From Chitinophagaceae bacterium (GTDB lineage: Bacteria > Bacteroidota > Bacteroidia > Chitinophagales > Chitinophagaceae): a stretch of DNA of 60,078 nt. Location of the stretch: NCBI GenBank assembly GCA_016787065.1, contig JAEUVD010000039.1:1-60078 (forward strand), read 5' to 3'. The translations under genes and the position numbers were made by a program. This document shows, one piece after another, positions 35,301 to 45,005 of this stretch (the first letter of the stretch is position 1; the number at the start of each line of letters is the position of its first letter). The notes below the pieces were generated by a model, which worked only from the letters and a program-made list of their open reading frames with translations, made no database searches and had not been told where the DNA came from.

Positions 35301-38300
35301 CATTAGCATCTTTTACAGATACCGTGTAGGTATTCAAACATAAATTCTGAAATAGATTGGATACCTGATAAGCAAAACCATTTAGAGCATATTGATGTAA
35401 TCCTGTTCCATTGCTACTGGTTATCGTGGCTGTTCCATCGCAACCCGGTATACATGATGCCGGTGTAGTTGTTACGGAAGTTATAATCGGACTGTTAGGT
35501 GAAATAATTTGTGTAACCGATGTGGCGGTGCAGTTATTCGCGTCTTTTACAGTAATGGTATAATTACCTAACGACAAATTATTGATCACATTACCTGTTT
35601 GGAACGGGCCGGCATTTACACTATAGCTGTAAGGTGGTGTGGCTCCTGAAGCCGTTATGGTAAGCGTTGCGTCACCACCCGGCACACAGGTAGGAATAGT
35701 TGAAGAAACACCGGTTATTTGTAACGGTGTTGGTTGATTCATGGTGAGCACGGTTGTTACCGAACAACCATTAGCATCAGTAGCTATAGCCGTATAGGTG
35801 CCAACTATTAAATTTGTAAACGACCCTGTATTATTGGTAATGTTCCCAGGTTGAAGTGTATAACCAATAGAAGTGGTACCACCGGAAGTATTTAATAAAA
35901 TGCTACCGTTATTTCCACCATAACACGATACCGGAGTAGTTTGTGCTACGGCAAAAACTAATATATTGGGTTGTATCACCGTAACTAAGGTAGAAGTACT
36001 ACAACCATTTGCATCGGTTGCTTGTATCGTGTATATACCCGCGGTTAATCCACTAAATGTTCCGAACGTATTCGTAATATTTCCGGGTAATAAAGAATAT
36101 TGAACCGCGCCTGTTCCGCCCGAAGCGGTACTTGTAATTTGTCCGTTACTTCCACCAAAACAAGATACCGGTGCAGTCGTTGCCGTACTGAATTGAATTT
36201 GCGTTGGTTGAGGAACTAAAGCAATAGTGCTGATACTACATCCATTCGCATCGGTTGCTTGTATGGTATAAGCTGTTGCATTTAATCCGGTAAACAAACC
36301 GGTGGTATTTGTAATAGCTCCTGGTTGCAAACTATAATTAAACGGACCAACACCACCAACCACACTTGCTGATAAACTACCATTGCTTCCTCCAAAACAG
36401 GAAACCATTCCAGGCGCTGCGTTCAGTACACTTGGCCCATTAGCGGTAGAAATAGTATAGGCTACAGTTCCTGTACAGTTATTTCCATCTTTAATAATTA
36501 CTGTATAACTACCGGAACAAAGATTAGAGAATCCATTGATAGCTTGAAATGCACTTCCATTATTAGAATACGTATAGATTGCATTACCACCGCTTGCAGT
36601 AATAGAAGAAGTACCATCGCAACCAGGCACACAGGTTGCAGGCGTAGTAGTTGCCGTTGCGTTAACTTGAACTCCTTGAATTATGGTAACAATAGTGGTT
36701 AGGGTACAATTTAAAAAATCTTTAGCCGTGACGGTGTATGTTCCTACCGGAAGATTAGGAAAGCTACCAGTGGTATTCTGAACATTTCCCGGCATGAGTT
36801 TATAGTCGAACTGACCGTTACCGCCTGTTGCACCAACTAAAATTGAACCATCGGTGTTCGGAATACAGGAAACCGGATTAACAGTTACCGTGGTCCATGT
36901 AATTGGAGGTGGTTGATTAATTTGAAATACGGCCGTAACAACACATCCATTGGTATCAGTAGCTGTTAATGTGTATTGTCCTACACCTAATCCAAAAAAC
37001 ACACCAGTATAATTCACCACATTGGTTGGTAACAGGTTATACGTAATCAATCCACTTCCACCTGAAGCACTTGAAGTAACAACACCATTACCACCACCGT
37101 AACAAGCCACATCGCGGTTATCAACAGAATCCCACATGAGCATCGGAGGTTGAGTAAGAATTACATTGGAGGTAGCACTGCAGTTATTCGCATCAGTTAC
37201 AGAAATCGTGTAATTATTCGCGGTTAAATTCGGAAATATGCCATTGCTATTAGTAATTCCTAAGGGTTGCAGTTGATAATTCAAAACACCAACACCTCCG
37301 GTAACATTGGTTATAATACTTCCGGTATTTCCTCCATAACATAAGATATTAGTTGCATTCACCGAGGTAATATTTGGAGCATTGTTATTAATAACTGGTA
37401 TTACCGAAGTTACCGTACAACCATTGAAGTCGGTAACCGTTACGGTATACGTTGAAATTCCAATACCAGTAAAAACATTACTCATTTGATTTGGCAAGGA
37501 ATTAATACTGTATAAATAATTTGGTGTGCCGCCCGTAGTATTTACGGTAATGGTTGCATCGTTACCGGGCACACAGGTAGGTATTGTATTCGTGGTTGTA
37601 ATGGCAGGATACGAAGCAGGTTGTGTTAGGTTAAAGGCTGTAGTTAACGTACAACCATTCGCATCAACCGCCGTAACGGTATAGGCTCCCGACATAATCG
37701 TTGGGAAAGCTCCGGTGTTATTGGTTATACTTCCGGGCATGAGGGTATAGTTGATCGTTCCTGTTCCGCCGGAAGCGGGTGCATTAATTGCAGCCGTTGG
37801 CAAATTATAACAAGCTGCATTGGATGCTGTAACTCCATTCCAAAAGAAAACAGAAGGTTGTGTGATATTAATTATGGAAGTAATAGAACAGTTATTTGCA
37901 TCAGAAACCGATAAGGTATAAGTAGCATTGGTTAACGAAGTAAATGCACCAGTGGTATTCGTCATGTTTCCAGGCATTACTTTATAGGTTAGTGTGCCTT
38001 GTCCGCCTGCTGCTTGCGCCGTAATGGTTCCATTGTTTAATCCGTTACAAGTGATACCTGTGTAGCTCACATTCGTCCATGCAATAGCCGAAGGTTGTAA
38101 AACAGATGCGGTTGTATCGATAACACAGTTCGCGGCATCCGTAATTTGTATGGTATACGTATTTACCGGAAGATTATTGAAAACACCGTTGGTATTCGTT
38201 AATCCTAACGGACTAATCGTATAGTTAATTGGAGTTGTTCCACTACCAATTACTACTTGTATCGTACCGGTTGCACTTCCCGCACATAAGGCCTGATTCA

Positions 38301-41300
38301 CACTAACCGAACTAAAGTATGGTGCTGTTGGATTTATCAGATTAATAGTAGTAGATACGGTACAGTTATTGGCATCTTTAATAGTTACCGTGTATAAACC
38401 AACATTCAATCCTCCTAATGTTGAGGAAGCCTGATAACCGGAACCTGAGTTATAATTATACGGAGTGGTTCCTCCGGTTACCGTTGGCGTAATGGTTCCA
38501 TCCGAAGCGGGCACACAAGTTGGTGGCGTAGTAACAATGTTGGTTAGGGTTAAAGCAGCCGGTTGTGTGATAATAAAAGAACCTGTATTCGTGCAGTTAC
38601 CTGCGTCTAATACCGAAACAGTATAGGTACCTGCAGGTAGGTTCGTGAAATGTCCAGTGATATTGGTTAAGCCTCCGGGATTAAGCGTGTACACCATTGG
38701 AAAAGATCCACCGATTGGATTAATCTGAACGGTTGCCGTGGATGTTCCAAAGCAGGTTACAGGATATATTGTTGGGGCACCGATACTTAATGGTGGTGAA
38801 ACAACAATATGGGCTACAGATGAAGCTGTACAGCCATTGGCGTCACTAGCGGTTATGGTATAAAAGCCAGCACTCAAACTATTAAATATTCCACTGGTAT
38901 TGGTTGTACCAGGAGGATTAATTTGATAAGTGTAAGGAAGCACTCCGCCGCCTACGGCAACGGCCACATTTCCAGAACCAATACCTGTACATGGAATATT
39001 GGTTACACTAAAATTTACAAATTGAAGTTCCGGAGGTATAAGAATATTTATTTGTAAAGTAGCAGAGCAACCATTAGCGTCAACTGCGGTAACGGTATAC
39101 ATACCAGTATCAATACCTGGAAACTGTCCGATATTATTTGAAATATTATTCGGCATCAAGGTGTACGTATAAGGTGCTGTTCCTCCGGATGCTGATACAT
39201 TAACCGTTGTAACATTCGTAGTGCAAGTAAGTAAGGGTGTTGAATTGGTTAAGGTAATTTGATTTGAAATTTGTAGCGGAACAACCACAGTGGTTGTACA
39301 ATTATTGGCATCTTTAATCGTAACCGTATAATTTCCACTTACCAAACCAGTAAAACTATTTGACGACTGATAGGTTCCAGTATTGAGTTTATACGTGTAC
39401 GAACCAGCGCCTCCTGTAACAGATGCTTGAATGGAACCGTTATTTCCCGGTACACAGGTAGGAAACACATTGTTCGTTACAACGGTCATGGCTCCTGGTT
39501 GCGTAATGGTGAAGGTGGTTGTTTTGGTACAACCATTGGCATCTGTTACTGTAATCGTATAGTTACCTGCCGGCTTCCCTGTAAACACACCCGCCGTATT
39601 TGATGATCCCGGAGGATTCAATAAGTACGTCAAGGTTCCGGTTCCGCCAGTAGCCGATATACTTACTGCCCCTGAAGAGGTTCCATAACAAGAAGCATTG
39701 GTAACCGTAGGATTACCTAGTGAAATAGGAGTTGATGGTTGTGTAAGCGTAACCACTGTTGTAGCCAAACATCCGGTTGCATCCATTGCTGTTATGCTAT
39801 ACGTGCCTGCACTTAACGTATTAAAGCTTCCGCTTGTATTACTTTGCGAACCGGGTTGTAAAGTATAGGTAATAGTACCTGTTCCACCGGTAGCTGATGT
39901 AAAAATTGAACCTGTGGTATTACCACTACAAGCAATATTCGTTGGTGTAACTAAAAACCATGATAAGGTAGTTGCTTGAACAATAGTAACATTCGTGGTT
40001 ATCGAACAATTATTGGCGTCCTTCGCAGTAACAACATAAACACCTGCTGCTAATGCGTTAAAGTTTCCGCTAGTATTCGTTATGTTACCTGGTGTAAGCG
40101 TATAACTCATTGCACCTGTTCCGCCAGAAGCGGAAGCACTAATTTGGCCTACATTACCTGCATTACAACCAATATCTACCGCACTAACAGCGCCCCATAT
40201 AACAGGTAGGGGTTCGGTAATTGTTTTAACTGCTGTTTTAGTACAGCCTAATCCACTGCTTATGGTAACTGTATATGTTCCAGGTACTAAATTGGTAAAC
40301 GTAGAAGGTGAACCGGTAAGAATGGTAGCCCCCGGCATTAACGTAAATGATAACGGATTTGAACCTACCGTTCCGAAGGCTGTTATAGTTCCATTATTTA
40401 ATCCGGTGCAAGTAATTGCCGTTGAAGAGGCTGTAATCGTTGGGAGAGGCTGCACTGTTACCTTTAAGGTATCCTTCACTACATCACAATTACCGTAGCT
40501 TGCTGTTAAAATATAATTGGTAGTTACCGTTGGTGTGAGAACAGGATTAATAATAGTTGTATTAGAAACACCTGCTGCAGGCGACCAACTTAAATTTAAA
40601 CCAACATCAAATACCCCATTCACTTGTACACTAGCACCGGCACAAATAGTTGTATCGTTATTAAATACAGTGAACTTTTTAGGGTCTTTAATTTGAATAG
40701 TAATACTGTCTAACACGGTATTACATTTATTTTTCAAATAGAAGGTAACGGTTTCTGTTCCCTCAGTAATAAGGTCGTTAAACGGATCGATGTAAATTGT
40801 TTTAACGGAATCATTTAAGGAAGTTGTAAAAACATAATTAGGTACAACGGAAGTATAGTCAACACCATTTGTGGCTGTACCTGCAACCTGCAATGTCACC
40901 GTATCTTGAGTTACAGCCGTTTGAAAATTATCTCGTTTGATTTTTAGAACAATGGAATCGCAACCTTCAATAACATAAGGCGGATTTGAGCTCATGGAAT
41001 CGGTACTGAAACTTAAATGATAGGTATTCGATTTAAAACTACCGGCTTTTAAGAATACCCCTGAATCAAATATCTGATCGAACCCATCGGCAATTGCTAA
41101 TTTTATATGATATGTACTACAAGCCTGAATAAAGGATTTGGCTTTGAAGGTTTTTGTAAACCCGGTATAGGTTAAATCGGCACCGCCGGTATTATCCAAA
41201 TATAACGATGTAAACGGAGAACCGGCTCCCATCGAAGTACAATTGGAAATATTTCCTCCGGCTACAACAACACCATTATTTACGGAGTTAATAGCCACCG

Positions 41301-41844
41301 GAATGGATGTACCTGGAATCAAAGCAAGATTCTGACTACCTGTTATACCCGGACCAGATATAAAGAACCCAAAAACATCATTATAGTTTGTGCAGTTAAA
41401 AGCTGGGTATTCTTCCGATCCAAATTTATACTCGAAGTAAATGGTATCGCCATCACCTTTAAAATCAAATTCTAAAATACATCGATCGTATGTACTAATA
41501 CTTGCAAGGGCTGTTAAATCCGGATCGCCGGCAGTACCTTGATTCTGATTTGCAAAATTAATTTCTTGTCCGTTCACGCCATTAAATGGCGAATTGGTTG
41601 AAGCTAAACCTGTAGTAAGTACAATACCACTGTCCATATTCAACAAGCTGGATGGCGATATAAAAAAACCACTTTGATTTGAATTACAAAGCATGGTGGC
41701 ATTGCTAACATCAACGCCTGGCCCAATTAATTTGCTAGCTAAAAAAGCAGCATTATTGGAATTCGTTACTGTTACTTGCGCATTCAGGTTTCCCAGCCAA
41801 CCTAAAACACACACGATAGTTAAAATTAGTTTATCTCCCCTCAT
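32371..41844 (-). CDS. Giant SprB-repeat secreted protein with CHU_C sorting domain
   Basis: ATG 41844 is preferred to a longer start at 41871, because MRGDKLILTIVCVLGW is a good signal peptide. This gives 3157 residues. A choice-of-anchor-L domain (about 15-250, LASKLIGPGVDVSNA) and a Calx-beta-like stretch (about 290-395, VDYTSVVPNYVF) come first. I count about 33 SprB repeats from about 475 to 3065. Each is roughly 78 residues with a C-x-G-x2-xG opening, GGTGxxTYxLxPG, and DANxCTxT ending in TQP. The C-terminus is a CHU_C type IX secretion domain (FSPNDDNLNDLW, then VYNRWGNKVF). It should be an adhesive surface filament or gliding-type protein. It is cysteine-rich by one pair per repeat. 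Confidence 0.93.
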   Translation of the reverse strand: MRGDKLILTIVCVLGWLGNLNAQVTVTNSNNAAFLASKLIGPGVDVSNATMLCNSNQSGFFISPSSLLNMDSGIVLTTGLASTNSPFNGVNGQEINFANQNQGTAGDPDLTALASISTYDRCILEFDFKGDGDTIYFEYKFGSEEYPAFNCTNYNDVFGFFISGPGITGSQNLALIPGTSIPVAINSVNNGVVVAGGNISNCTSMGAGSPFTSLYLDNTGGADLTYTGFTKTFKAKSFIQACSTYHIKLAIADGFDQIFDSGVFLKAGSFKSNTYHLSFSTDSMSSNPPYVIEGCDSIVLKIKRDNFQTAVTQDTVTLQVAGTATNGVDYTSVVPNYVFTTSLNDSVKTIYIDPFNDLITEGTETVTFYLKNKCNTVLDSITIQIKDPKKFTVFNNDTTICAGASVQVNGVFDVGLNLSWSPAAGVSNTTIINPVLTPTVTTNYILTASYGNCDVVKDTLKVTVQPLPTITASSTAITCTGLNNGTITAFGTVGSNPLSFTLMPGATILTGSPSTFTNLVPGTYTVTISSGLGCTKTAVKTITEPLPVIWGAVSAVDIGCNAGNVGQISASASGGTGAMSYTLTPGNITNTSGNFNALAAGVYVVTAKDANNCSITTNVTIVQATTLSWFLVTPTNIACSGNTTGSIFTSATGGTGTITYTLQPGSQSNTSGSFNTLSAGTYSITAMDATGCLATTVVTLTQPSTPISLGNPTVTNASCYGTSSGAVSISATGGTGTLTYLLNPPGSSNTAGVFTGKPAGNYTITVTDANGCTKTTTFTITQPGAMTVVTNNVFPTCVPGNNGSIQASVTGGAGSYTYKLNTGTYQSSNSFTGLVSGNYTVTIKDANNCTTTVVVPLQISNQITLTNSTPLLTCTTNVTTVNVSASGGTAPYTYTLMPNNISNNIGQFPGIDTGMYTVTAVDANGCSATLQINILIPPELQFVNFSVTNIPCTGIGSGNVAVAVGGGVLPYTYQINPPGTTNTSGIFNSLSAGFYTITASDANGCTASSVAHIVVSPPLSIGAPTIYPVTCFGTSTATVQINPIGGSFPMVYTLNPGGLTNITGHFTNLPAGTYTVSVLDAGNCTNTGSFIITQPAALTLTNIVTTPPTCVPASDGTITPTVTGGTTPYNYNSGSGYQASSTLGGLNVGLYTVTIKDANNCTVSTTINLINPTAPYFSSVSVNQALCAGSATGTIQVVIGSGTTPINYTISPLGLTNTNGVFNNLPVNTYTIQITDAANCVIDTTASVLQPSAIAWTNVSYTGITCNGLNNGTITAQAAGGQGTLTYKVMPGNMTNTTGAFTSLTNATYTLSVSDANNCSITSIINITQPSVFFWNGVTASNAACYNLPTAAINAPASGGTGTINYTLMPGSITNNTGAFPTIMSGAYTVTAVDANGCTLTTAFNLTQPASYPAITTTNTIPTCVPGNDATITVNTTGGTPNYLYSINSLPNQMSNVFTGIGISTYTVTVTDFNGCTVTSVIPVINNNAPNITSVNATNILCYGGNTGSIITNVTGGVGVLNYQLQPLGITNSNGIFPNLTANNYTISVTDANNCSATSNVILTQPPMLMWDSVDNRDVACYGGGNGVVTSSASGGSGLITYNLLPTNVVNYTGVFFGLGVGQYTLTATDTNGCVVTAVFQINQPPPITWTTVTVNPVSCIPNTDGSILVGATGGNGQFDYKLMPGNVQNTTGSFPNLPVGTYTVTAKDFLNCTLTTIVTIIQGVQVNATATTTPATCVPGCDGTSSITASGGNAIYTYSNNGSAFQAINGFSNLCSGSYTVIIKDGNNCTGTVAYTISTANGPSVLNAAPGMVSCFGGSNGSLSASVVGGVGPFNYSLQPGAITNTTGLFTGLNATAYTIQATDANGCSISTIALVPQPTQIQFSTATTAPVSCFGGSNGQITSTASGGTGAVQYSLLPGNITNTFGTFSGLTAGIYTIQATDANGCSTSTLVTVIQPNILVFAVAQTTPVSCYGGNNGSILLNTSGGTTSIGYTLQPGNITNNTGSFTNLIVGTYTAIATDANGCSVTTVLTMNQPTPLQITGVSSTIPTCVPGGDATLTITASGATPPYSYSVNAGPFQTGNVINNLSLGNYTITVKDANNCTATSVTQIISPNSPIITSVTTTPASCIPGCDGTATITSSNGTGLHQYALNGFAYQVSNLFQNLCLNTYTVSVKDANGCTGSSVFTIVNPAPPVITNIISTQASCLPGCDGSLTVQSSGGSGATSYSLNGISFQSSSVFLNLCAALYTITVKDTAGCSSAMPAAVTTTVGPVLTGTNHTNVLCYGQSTGSISLSVFGGTAPINYVLNPLGITSNVSSFNNLPANTYSVLATDAHGCTLSTSITLTQPPPLQFGAPSFQPPVCAGNANGSILAPVSGGSGSITFGILPSGTYVPPSSFIGLSGNTTYTITATDGNGCSISTTLFIPDPLPVVLNTVSADSVTCFGLANASVSAAGNGGTGTLTYTLLPVNQSNSSGNFINLSGGNYTVVLTDANGCSVSSTTSVFEPTPIVLLNATSSNITCYGLQNGSIQVSASGGMPSLSYTLNPGTVVNSNGLYSNLSANTYTVLVKDANNCSLSTLLSILEPPLVHFNNVITNNVQCSGLQNGVVTASASGGTGILTYNLVPGNISNTNGQFSGLGVNTYTITATDVNGCTTVTTIQVTQPPPLDLMLDSIHHITCFSGNDGFIGAHAVGGTPAYTFTLLPSNLSNSTGSFNLLTANTYMLKVTDAQGCKDSIFPITLVQPPQIIFTQVDHEDITCYYDSTGSITVAATGGTGTLTYSINPTSGTQVSTGNFQNMVAGTYTVTVKDIKNCTISTVVIIQQNLQIEAVVNYTEPICHGEANGSIEVIATGGVPPLTYSINGSAFTTLNNFNNLTAGTYTVIIQDTKNCIADTLLILTEPDKVGAMVKVQNEICTAGNDGRVTVVGTGGRGDYVYILKPGVNINKTGKFTGLSQGSYTLTVKDSSHCEYTEILTIEPGSEFMQIAFEKQDVGCYGFGNDAWAKALVTGGAPPYAYKWDDPSASTTALVEHLTWGNYQVWVTDSNGCITPATVQINPGTCCNEVFIPNVFSPNDDNLNDLWRVITSAGMELRQLSVYNRWGNKVFDTNDITQGWDGNYKKVPCDVGTYYYIFRYKCLFDGQEYFKKGDVTLLR

Positions 41845-41978
41845 GAAATATATGTTGCGTTTCCATAACACATAATAATTTCATAGGTATGAAAGGTTAG
41901 TCTAAAATTATGCCAAAGTATTCTGATTTGAAAGCGTTTGGAAACTTCCTTTAAGAAAAATGTATCTTTTCTGACAAT

Positions 41979-42764
41979 TTACCCTTGAACCACAAGGGAA
42001 TATACCAGAGGAATCTTGTTTCCAAAGGGTTTTAGTCGAAATTGATTTTCCTCAATTTGTTCCATATCCGGAAAGCAATTGTAAGGAGAATAGTTGTATT
42101 CATTAAAATGTTGAATACTTAGCCCTTGGTTAATCAGGGATTGAAAGAGTTCTGAAAGAGAATGATTGAACCCAACCGTTTGATAATTTACCGATGCTTG
42201 CCGATCGGCATAACTCCCTTCATTATCTTCCACGATAGGTTCATCTAAGAAATAAGAATATTGCACATACGAAAAATCATTGCTGTACATCCAAACTACA
42301 GGATGAAAATCGACTATGATAAACTTACCGCCTGGCTTAAGAAATTTCTTGATGGTAACCGCCCATTTATTTAAATCATCCAACCAGCCAATAGTTCCGT
42401 AGGAAGTAAATACAATATCAAATTGACCGTCGAGGTGTTCCGGCAAATCATAAATATTGCAACATACAAAGCGACTATTTAAATTCAATTGATTGTTTAC
42501 CACTCGGGCAATTTGAATCGCTTGTTCGGAAAAATCCACTCCGGTAGTTTGTGCGCCCATTCGCGCTAATGAAAGTGTATCTTGTCCGAAATGACATTGC
42601 AAATGCAAGATTGATTTGTTACTTACATCACCCAATAACTCAAGCTCAATAGGTTGTAAGGTATTTTTTCCGGCCAGAAATTCCTCCTGTTTATAGAAGG
42701 CGGAATTCACATGAAGCTTGGTTTTCAGATTCCAAGCCTGTTTATTTATTTCGATGTAATTCAT
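41979..42764 (-). CDS. Class I SAM-dependent methyltransferase
   Basis: A 261-residue Rossmann methyltransferase. The SAM motif is ILHLQCHFGQDTLSLARMG, followed by GVDFSEQAIQIARV (acidic residue for ribose) and YDLPEHLDGQFDIVFTSYG. The C-terminal half is unremarkable. The substrate is unknown; nearby genes do not suggest one. It lies 27 bp after the paaA homologue on the same strand, so they may be co-transcribed. Confidence 0.85.
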   Translation of the reverse strand: MNYIEINKQAWNLKTKLHVNSAFYKQEEFLAGKNTLQPIELELLGDVSNKSILHLQCHFGQDTLSLARMGAQTTGVDFSEQAIQIARVVNNQLNLNSRFVCCNIYDLPEHLDGQFDIVFTSYGTIGWLDDLNKWAVTIKKFLKPGGKFIIVDFHPVVWMYSNDFSYVQYSYFLDEPIVEDNEGSYADRQASVNYQTVGFNHSLSELFQSLINQGLSIQHFNEYNYSPYNCFPDMEQIEENQFRLKPFGNKIPLVYSLVVQG

Positions 42765-42791
42765 TGCTTTCTGGAAAACAGTAGCTGTTGC

Positions 42792-43718
42792 TTACGCAAC
42801 TTTTTTCTTTCTCTTTTCTGAATAAGCAAGGGCAGCTTCACGCACCCATGCACCCTTCTCCCAAGCATTAACTCGGGCTGCTAAACGTTCTTTATTACAA
42901 GGACCATTTCCTTTCACCACATTCCAAAATTCATCCCAGTTAATTTGGCCGAAGTCGTAATGCCCTCTTGTTTCATTCCATTTCAAATCCGGGTCGGGTA
43001 AAGTAACCCCTAATATTTGCGCTTGTTCAACGGTAGCATCAACAAAACGTTGACGAAGTTCATCATTCGTTTGTCGTTTAATTTTCCAAAGAACACTTTT
43101 CTCTGTGTTGGTACTTTCCATATCCGAAGGTCCGAACATCATGATACTTGGCCACCACCATCGGTTCACTGCATCTTGAAGCATTCTGCGTTGTGCTTCG
43201 GTTCCTTTACTTAAAACCAATAAGGATTCATACCCTTGTCGTTGATGGAAGCTTTCTTCTTTACAAATTTTCACCATGGCTCGGGCATACGGCCCATAAG
43301 ATGTTCGGCAAAGCATCACTTGATTCATGATAGCAGCCCCATCCACTAACCAACCAATGGCTCCGATATCGGCCCATGTTAGGGTAGGATAATTAAAAAT
43401 GGAAGAGTATTTAGCTTTGCCCGTATGAAGTTGATCAAACATTTCATCGCGAGAAATTCCTAATGTTTCGGCTGCGGAGTACAGGTACAAACCATGTCCG
43501 GCTTCATCTTGAACCTTGGCTAACAAAATTAATTTTCGTCGAAGATTGGGAGCACGGGTAATCCAGTTGCCTTCCGGTAGCATACCCACTATTTCGCTAT
43601 GGGCATGTTGCGAAATTTGTCTGATAAGGGTTTTACGATAGTCTTCCGGCATCCAATCTCGTGCCTCAATTTTAACCTCGGCGTCGATTTTTTGTTGAAA
43701 TAAGGTTTCCTGATTCAT
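42792..43718 (-). CDS. paaA: Phenylacetyl-CoA epoxidase subunit A (PaaA)
   Basis: A 308-residue diiron protein of usual length. The metal ligands are visible: E42, E72-x2-H75 ([12 protein letters not shown]), D126 (WLVDGAA) and E155-x2-H158 ([11 protein letters not shown]). PaaA is the catalytic subunit of the PaaABCE ring-epoxidase acting on phenylacetyl-CoA. Here paaB, C, D and E are absent, and the next gene is a methyltransferase. It may work with subunits encoded elsewhere, or be a solitary diiron oxygenase. The paralogue BoxB was considered, but the sequence fits PaaA better. Confidence 0.85.
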   Translation of the reverse strand: MNQETLFQQKIDAEVKIEARDWMPEDYRKTLIRQISQHAHSEIVGMLPEGNWITRAPNLRRKLILLAKVQDEAGHGLYLYSAAETLGISRDEMFDQLHTGKAKYSSIFNYPTLTWADIGAIGWLVDGAAIMNQVMLCRTSYGPYARAMVKICKEESFHQRQGYESLLVLSKGTEAQRRMLQDAVNRWWWPSIMMFGPSDMESTNTEKSVLWKIKRQTNDELRQRFVDATVEQAQILGVTLPDPDLKWNETRGHYDFGQINWDEFWNVVKGNGPCNKERLAARVNAWEKGAWVREAALAYSEKRKKKVA

Positions 43719-43861
43719 GGCTTAAAATTACCCGCGAAGATAGGCAAGGAATGATTATCATAAGTCAAATAAAAAGACGGTTTCTGATTTCTATTGAAAA
43801 TTTCCTTCTACTTAAAAGAGAGCGGTTTGGGATGATGTTAAGCTATGTGCTCTTCAATATC

Positions 43862-43959
43862 AGAATCACGGATTGAAACGGAGAAGACGGAGGACACAGG
43901 TGATTTGGGGAGAATCACGGATTGAAACGGAGAAGACGGAGGACACAGATGATTTGGGA
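43862..43959. repeat. Two 49-bp direct repeats in the gap between paaA and the beta-lactamase homologue
   Basis: Copy 1 is 43862-43910 and copy 2 is 43911-43959, nearly identical (two differing bases). The unit begins AGAATCACGGATTGAAACGG. It is non-coding and probably a strain-variable repeat. The full 43719-44129 interval has no gene; this repeat and the 7-bp repeat downstream are its only structures. Confidence 0.9.
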
Positions 43960-44005
43960 GATAAGCAATAAATTATCAGTTAACCTAACCACGCATGCTT
44001 AATTA

Positions 44006-44054
44006 TTCATTATTCATTGTTCATTGTTCATTATTCATTGTTCATTGTTCATTG
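44006..44054. repeat. Seven 7-bp units TTCATTR in tandem
   Basis: TTCATTA/TTCATTG units occur at 44006-44012, 13-19, 20-26, 27-33, 34-40, 41-47 and 48-54. They form a variable-number simple repeat about 75 bp from the beta-lactamase stop. Confidence 0.9.
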
Positions 44055-44129
44055 CCAAGTCTTCGCATCAAGATTTTATTTACCCTCAAGTAAAGCTCGT
44101 AACTCGGTACAACGAAAATGCCTTAAAGG

Positions 44130-44981
44130 TTATCGAAGTATTTTTCGCTCCCTCAAAATTTCTTTCAGTATAGCTACTCTATTCGAAGGGGCCATAATAC
44201 TATCGCTATCCGTATCGAAATTCATAGCGAAAAAGTAAGGCTTGAAATTAGTTTCTTCAAGCTTGGTTTCTACATTTTTTTGCGATTCCTTCATTTCTAA
44301 AAAACCAACCAGCCAAACAATATATTTTTTGTCTGTTCCTGGATAAATACCTGTTCCGGTTTTGTAATACAATTTAAAGCGGGTACTATCTTCCTGCAGC
44401 ATCAAACTCTTTACAATACGTTGTGTACGTTGCGAAAAGGGTAGTTTATCAAAATAAAGTTTTTTCATAAAACCAACTTGTTCATCGGCTGTAATTTGCA
44501 AGGTGTTATTTACCCAACAACGATCTACCGAATCCCCTAAATTCATATTCCCGAACTTCACCGTATCCACCCATTTTTGTAATTCAGGCTTTCCAATTCG
44601 TCGAGCGAGTTCACGATAATAAGGTTCTGAACTTACTTTTAAAGCTTCACGCATATCCATATCTTTATTCCATTCTGCACGTGCATAAACTTCACCATTC
44701 CATGGAATCACTAACTTCTCATCGAGCGCCACATTGGTTTCTAAACCTACCAACGACAAAAAAACTTTAAACGTAGATGCCGGCATAAAACGTTGCTCAC
44801 CGGCACGTGATAAATTTAAGTAGTACATTTCTTCGTGGTTATGATCGCGGATTTCAAAACAGGCCGAATCAATACCATGCGCTTTAAAAATAGTCGACCA
44901 ATCTTTTACCTCATGAATATTATTGCGTTCACAAGAAGACATAAATCCAAACATACAGAGGAGAACTAACCAATTTTTCAT
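44130..44981 (-). CDS. Class D (OXA-like) beta-lactamase homologue, lipoprotein
   Basis: ATG 44981 was chosen over 44996, giving 283 residues; a lipobox FMSSC puts the lipidated Cys at 17. The serine-penicillin-recognising fold is clear: S69-x-x-K72 (PASTFK), FGN at 143-145 (YGN-type), W156 of the omega loop and KTG at 207-209 (YKTGTG). The usual SxV motif reads S117-S-E119, so Val is replaced by Glu. The YYRELARRIG helix is class D-like. It may be a true low-activity beta-lactamase or a penicillin-sensing or -binding relative. There is no mobile element beside it, so it looks native. Confidence 0.85.
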   Translation of the reverse strand: MKNWLVLLCMFGFMSSCERNNIHEVKDWSTIFKAHGIDSACFEIRDHNHEEMYYLNLSRAGEQRFMPASTFKVFLSLVGLETNVALDEKLVIPWNGEVYARAEWNKDMDMREALKVSSEPYYRELARRIGKPELQKWVDTVKFGNMNLGDSVDRCWVNNTLQITADEQVGFMKKLYFDKLPFSQRTQRIVKSLMLQEDSTRFKLYYKTGTGIYPGTDKKYIVWLVGFLEMKESQKNVETKLEETNFKPYFFAMNFDTDSDSIMAPSNRVAILKEILRERKILR

Positions 44982-45005
44982 GCTGCGAAAGTACATGAAA
45001 GCAAC

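Noticed and set aside
34895..40498. Short open frames inside the SprB-repeat gene on both strands
   Set aside because: They arise from the repeated coding sequence and have no signals of their own.
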